From assembly GCF_028736115.1 (NCBI RefSeq), contig NZ_CP117877.1:124001-188000 (forward strand): a DNA stretch of 64,000 nt. The letters are read 5' to 3'. Positions 62,689 through 64,000 of this stretch are shown here, piece by piece (positions within the stretch are counted from its first letter, which is position 1; each line of letters begins with the position of its first letter). Both the position numbers and the translations under genes were made by a program. The notes beneath the pieces are model-generated. The model searched no databases and was not told the origin of the DNA. It worked only from the letters and a program-made list of their open reading frames with translations. This stretch comes from Mucilaginibacter sp. KACC 22063 (GTDB lineage Bacteria; Bacteroidota; Bacteroidia; Sphingobacteriales; Sphingobacteriaceae).

Positions 62689-63357
62689 CTATTTCAAAAT
62701 ATTTGCTTTATACTGTTCTATATCACAGCCACCCATATCTATATTTCCGGTAGTAGGATCCCAATAGCAGGTCTTAGAAAGATTCGTGTTGTCAACCACA
62801 ATCAGCGATCTGTAATCAGGGTTAAAAAAAATAAAGCGGTGCTGATTTTTCAGGTTCCAGTACAGTCCATTGTCCGTGTTTGGGTTCTTTATACCAGGGC
62901 CGTATAATTTAATCAATTGCGTTAAGATTGACGATTTTATCTCCGGTGTTTTTAACCTGACACGGTAGGCGTAGATCACACTATCCGCCTGGTACTTATT
63001 CAGTAATTTTTTCAGATCGGCTGAATTTTTTATATGCTCCTGATCTATCGTTGCCCCTCCTTGATAAAGCAGCGTATCTTTTCTGATCTTGTCTGACCGT
63101 AACTGAAAGGTAATATCAGCGCTATCCAGTTTAACGCCATTAAAGGCAAAAGAATTTGGCGCTGTGCCCTGGAGGGCAAATGACATCGGCGCCTCGAAAT
63201 TGTCAATTCCCCCTACATATTTATCGTCATAGTTAATGAGATCTGCTGCTGGCTCTTTAAAAGTTATTTTAGCCAGATCGGTTCTCGGTTTATCCTTGCA
63301 GGAGAATAGCAAGATAATCAGGGCTAAAACAGCGGATATATTTACTTTCATATTCAT
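62689..63357 (-). CDS. Hypothetical lipoprotein
   Basis: 222 residues with lipoprotein signal VLALIILLFSCKDKPR (Cys at about 20). Beta-rich N-terminal half (FEAPMSFALQGTAPNSFAFNGVKLDSADITFQ) and a C-terminal part with four Trp/Tyr/Phe-rich strands (NGLYWNLKNQHRFIFFNPDYRSLIVVDN, then CYWDPTTGNIDMGGCDIEQ). A Cys pair near the end may form a disulfide. Function unknown. Its ATG at 63357 is three bases downstream of the stop of the next leftward gene. Confidence 0.6.
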   Translation of the reverse strand: MNMKVNISAVLALIILLFSCKDKPRTDLAKITFKEPAADLINYDDKYVGGIDNFEAPMSFALQGTAPNSFAFNGVKLDSADITFQLRSDKIRKDTLLYQGGATIDQEHIKNSADLKKLLNKYQADSVIYAYRVRLKTPEIKSSILTQLIKLYGPGIKNPNTDNGLYWNLKNQHRFIFFNPDYRSLIVVDNTNLSKTCYWDPTTGNIDMGGCDIEQYKANILK

Positions 63358-63360
63358 TAC

Positions 63361-64000
63361 TTATTTCTTTACAATTTTCAAAACTTCAGCAGTTGACAGG
63401 TTAGGGTTATGCATTACACCCAGATCCTTTAATTTTAGGGTTATGGATAAATGTGTTTCAAGATCCTTGCCGGTCTCGTATACGTCTTCTTCCCATTTCA
63501 GCACTGAACGGTTAGGTATATCATGGGTGATATAACGGTTAACTATTTGCCTGCTTTCTATGTTGTAAAAAGCGTGGCTTCGCGCATTCTTACTGCCATT
63601 ATATTTTACCTTTTTGCTAAAGCGCACCTCTTTGCCGCTGTAGGCTATCACTGAATCCAGCAGACCTTGAGTATTATAGTAATATTTTCCGGTCCACGTG
63701 TCTGTCATATCGGCCTGGCTGCGTTGAGTGGTTATGGTGGTACTACGAATTCGCTTATTGAAATGCGGGGTGTAATTGATTAAATAGAGAAGGTCCGAAA
63801 CAGAATAATTGCCAATAGCATCAGCAAGCAGGTCAACAAGGGCCCTGATGGAATGTCTTCTGTAAACTTCCTTTTTAAAGCGCGAATAATATGCCGGAAA
63901 AAGCACATAACGATCGGTTCTGTTAATCACTACCGTATGTGAGTTATCTTTAAATGCTACCTCTAAGCTATCTTTCATTTGTTGGTTAGACAGGAGTGGC
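63361..64000 (-). CDS. Hypothetical protein, start outside the window (partial)
   Basis: From the stop at 63361 the frame is open to the edge of the window, so the true start may lie further out. The first ATG inside is at 63978 (MKDSLEVAFKDN), but no signal peptide follows it, although its two downstream partners are lipoproteins. At least 205 residues: a Arg/Tyr-rich region (YYSRFKKEVYRRHSIRALVDLLAD) then strands TGKYYYNTQGLLDSVIAYSGKEV and YNGSKNARSHAFYNIESRQIV, resembling RHS/YD-like beta hairpins only loosely. Function unknown. Confidence 0.5.
   Translation of the reverse strand, partial: PLLSNQQMKDSLEVAFKDNSHTVVINRTDRYVLFPAYYSRFKKEVYRRHSIRALVDLLADAIGNYSVSDLLYLINYTPHFNKRIRSTTITTQRSQADMTDTWTGKYYYNTQGLLDSVIAYSGKEVRFSKKVKYNGSKNARSHAFYNIESRQIVNRYITHDIPNRSVLKWEEDVYETGKDLETHLSITLKLKDLGVMHNPNLSTAEVLKIVKK

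Overview
The window looks like chromosomal DNA of a Bacteroidota bacterium, most likely Sphingobacteriaceae (a Mucilaginibacter or Pedobacter relative). The signs are -7 promoter boxes of the TAnnTTTG type, almost no Shine-Dalgarno sequences, a DUF4270 lipoprotein, a GT5-only glycogen synthase-like protein next to panC, SusC/TonB-type and outer-membrane-family barrels, an HTCS-type sensor fragment and PAS proteins with a bare H-box. The genus is inferred from gene content only.

Positions 1-38.4 kb are mostly core chromosome. They hold the end of an SGNH hydrolase, L-serine deaminase, an MscS channel, glmS, DUF4270 lipoprotein, GT5 protein, panC-panD, a TonB-domain protein, carB, radA, RNase G/E, a 29-residue basic mS38/bS22-like protein missed by length filters, a TPR protein, HU, mutY-ssb, a YncE-propeller phosphoesterase, a metallophosphoesterase, proB-proA, a four-PAS protein, ruvC, HIT, greA, a 2-hydroxyacid dehydrogenase, a propeller protein and an outer-membrane barrel receptor. 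Intrinsic terminators separate most units.

Positions 38.4-48.8 kb are an accessory block of small redox and stress genes: a Crp-like regulator, DUF1330-like and SnoaL-like proteins, two DoxX-like membrane proteins, an aldo/keto reductase, a quinone-reductase-like MDR, two SDRs, an AraC regulator and three HxlR regulators. Each HxlR gene has its own operator-like palindrome in a divergent promoter. One DoxX/HxlR pair is bracketed by a 31-bp direct repeat, and a 97-bp element with perfect 27-bp inverted ends lies between two convergent genes. This suggests modular gain of electrophile or quinone-stress genes.

Positions 48.8-51.9 kb are a scar. Two identical 35-bp repeats that look like tRNA 3' ends, each beside a terminator hairpin, bracket an HTCS sensor fragment joined out of frame to the end of a GH95 fucosidase. 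A TonB-receptor remnant follows. This looks like the wreck of a fucan or fucosylated-glycan utilisation locus at an integration hot spot.

Positions 51.9-61.3 kb are a complete copper-handling locus. Leftward it encodes a CPH-type P1B ATPase, a multicopper oxidase fused to a CopB-like barrel, a DUF3347 protein and a HYC_CC_PP protein. Rightward it encodes a secreted His/Cys-tailed protein, an HMA-AraC fusion regulator, a CPC-type CopA ATPase and a CopZ-like chaperone. Export from the cytosol (CopA, CopZ) and periplasmic oxidation (oxidase) are probably coordinated by the HMA-AraC protein. The window ends in three leftward genes of unknown function, at least two of them lipoproteins; the last runs off the edge.
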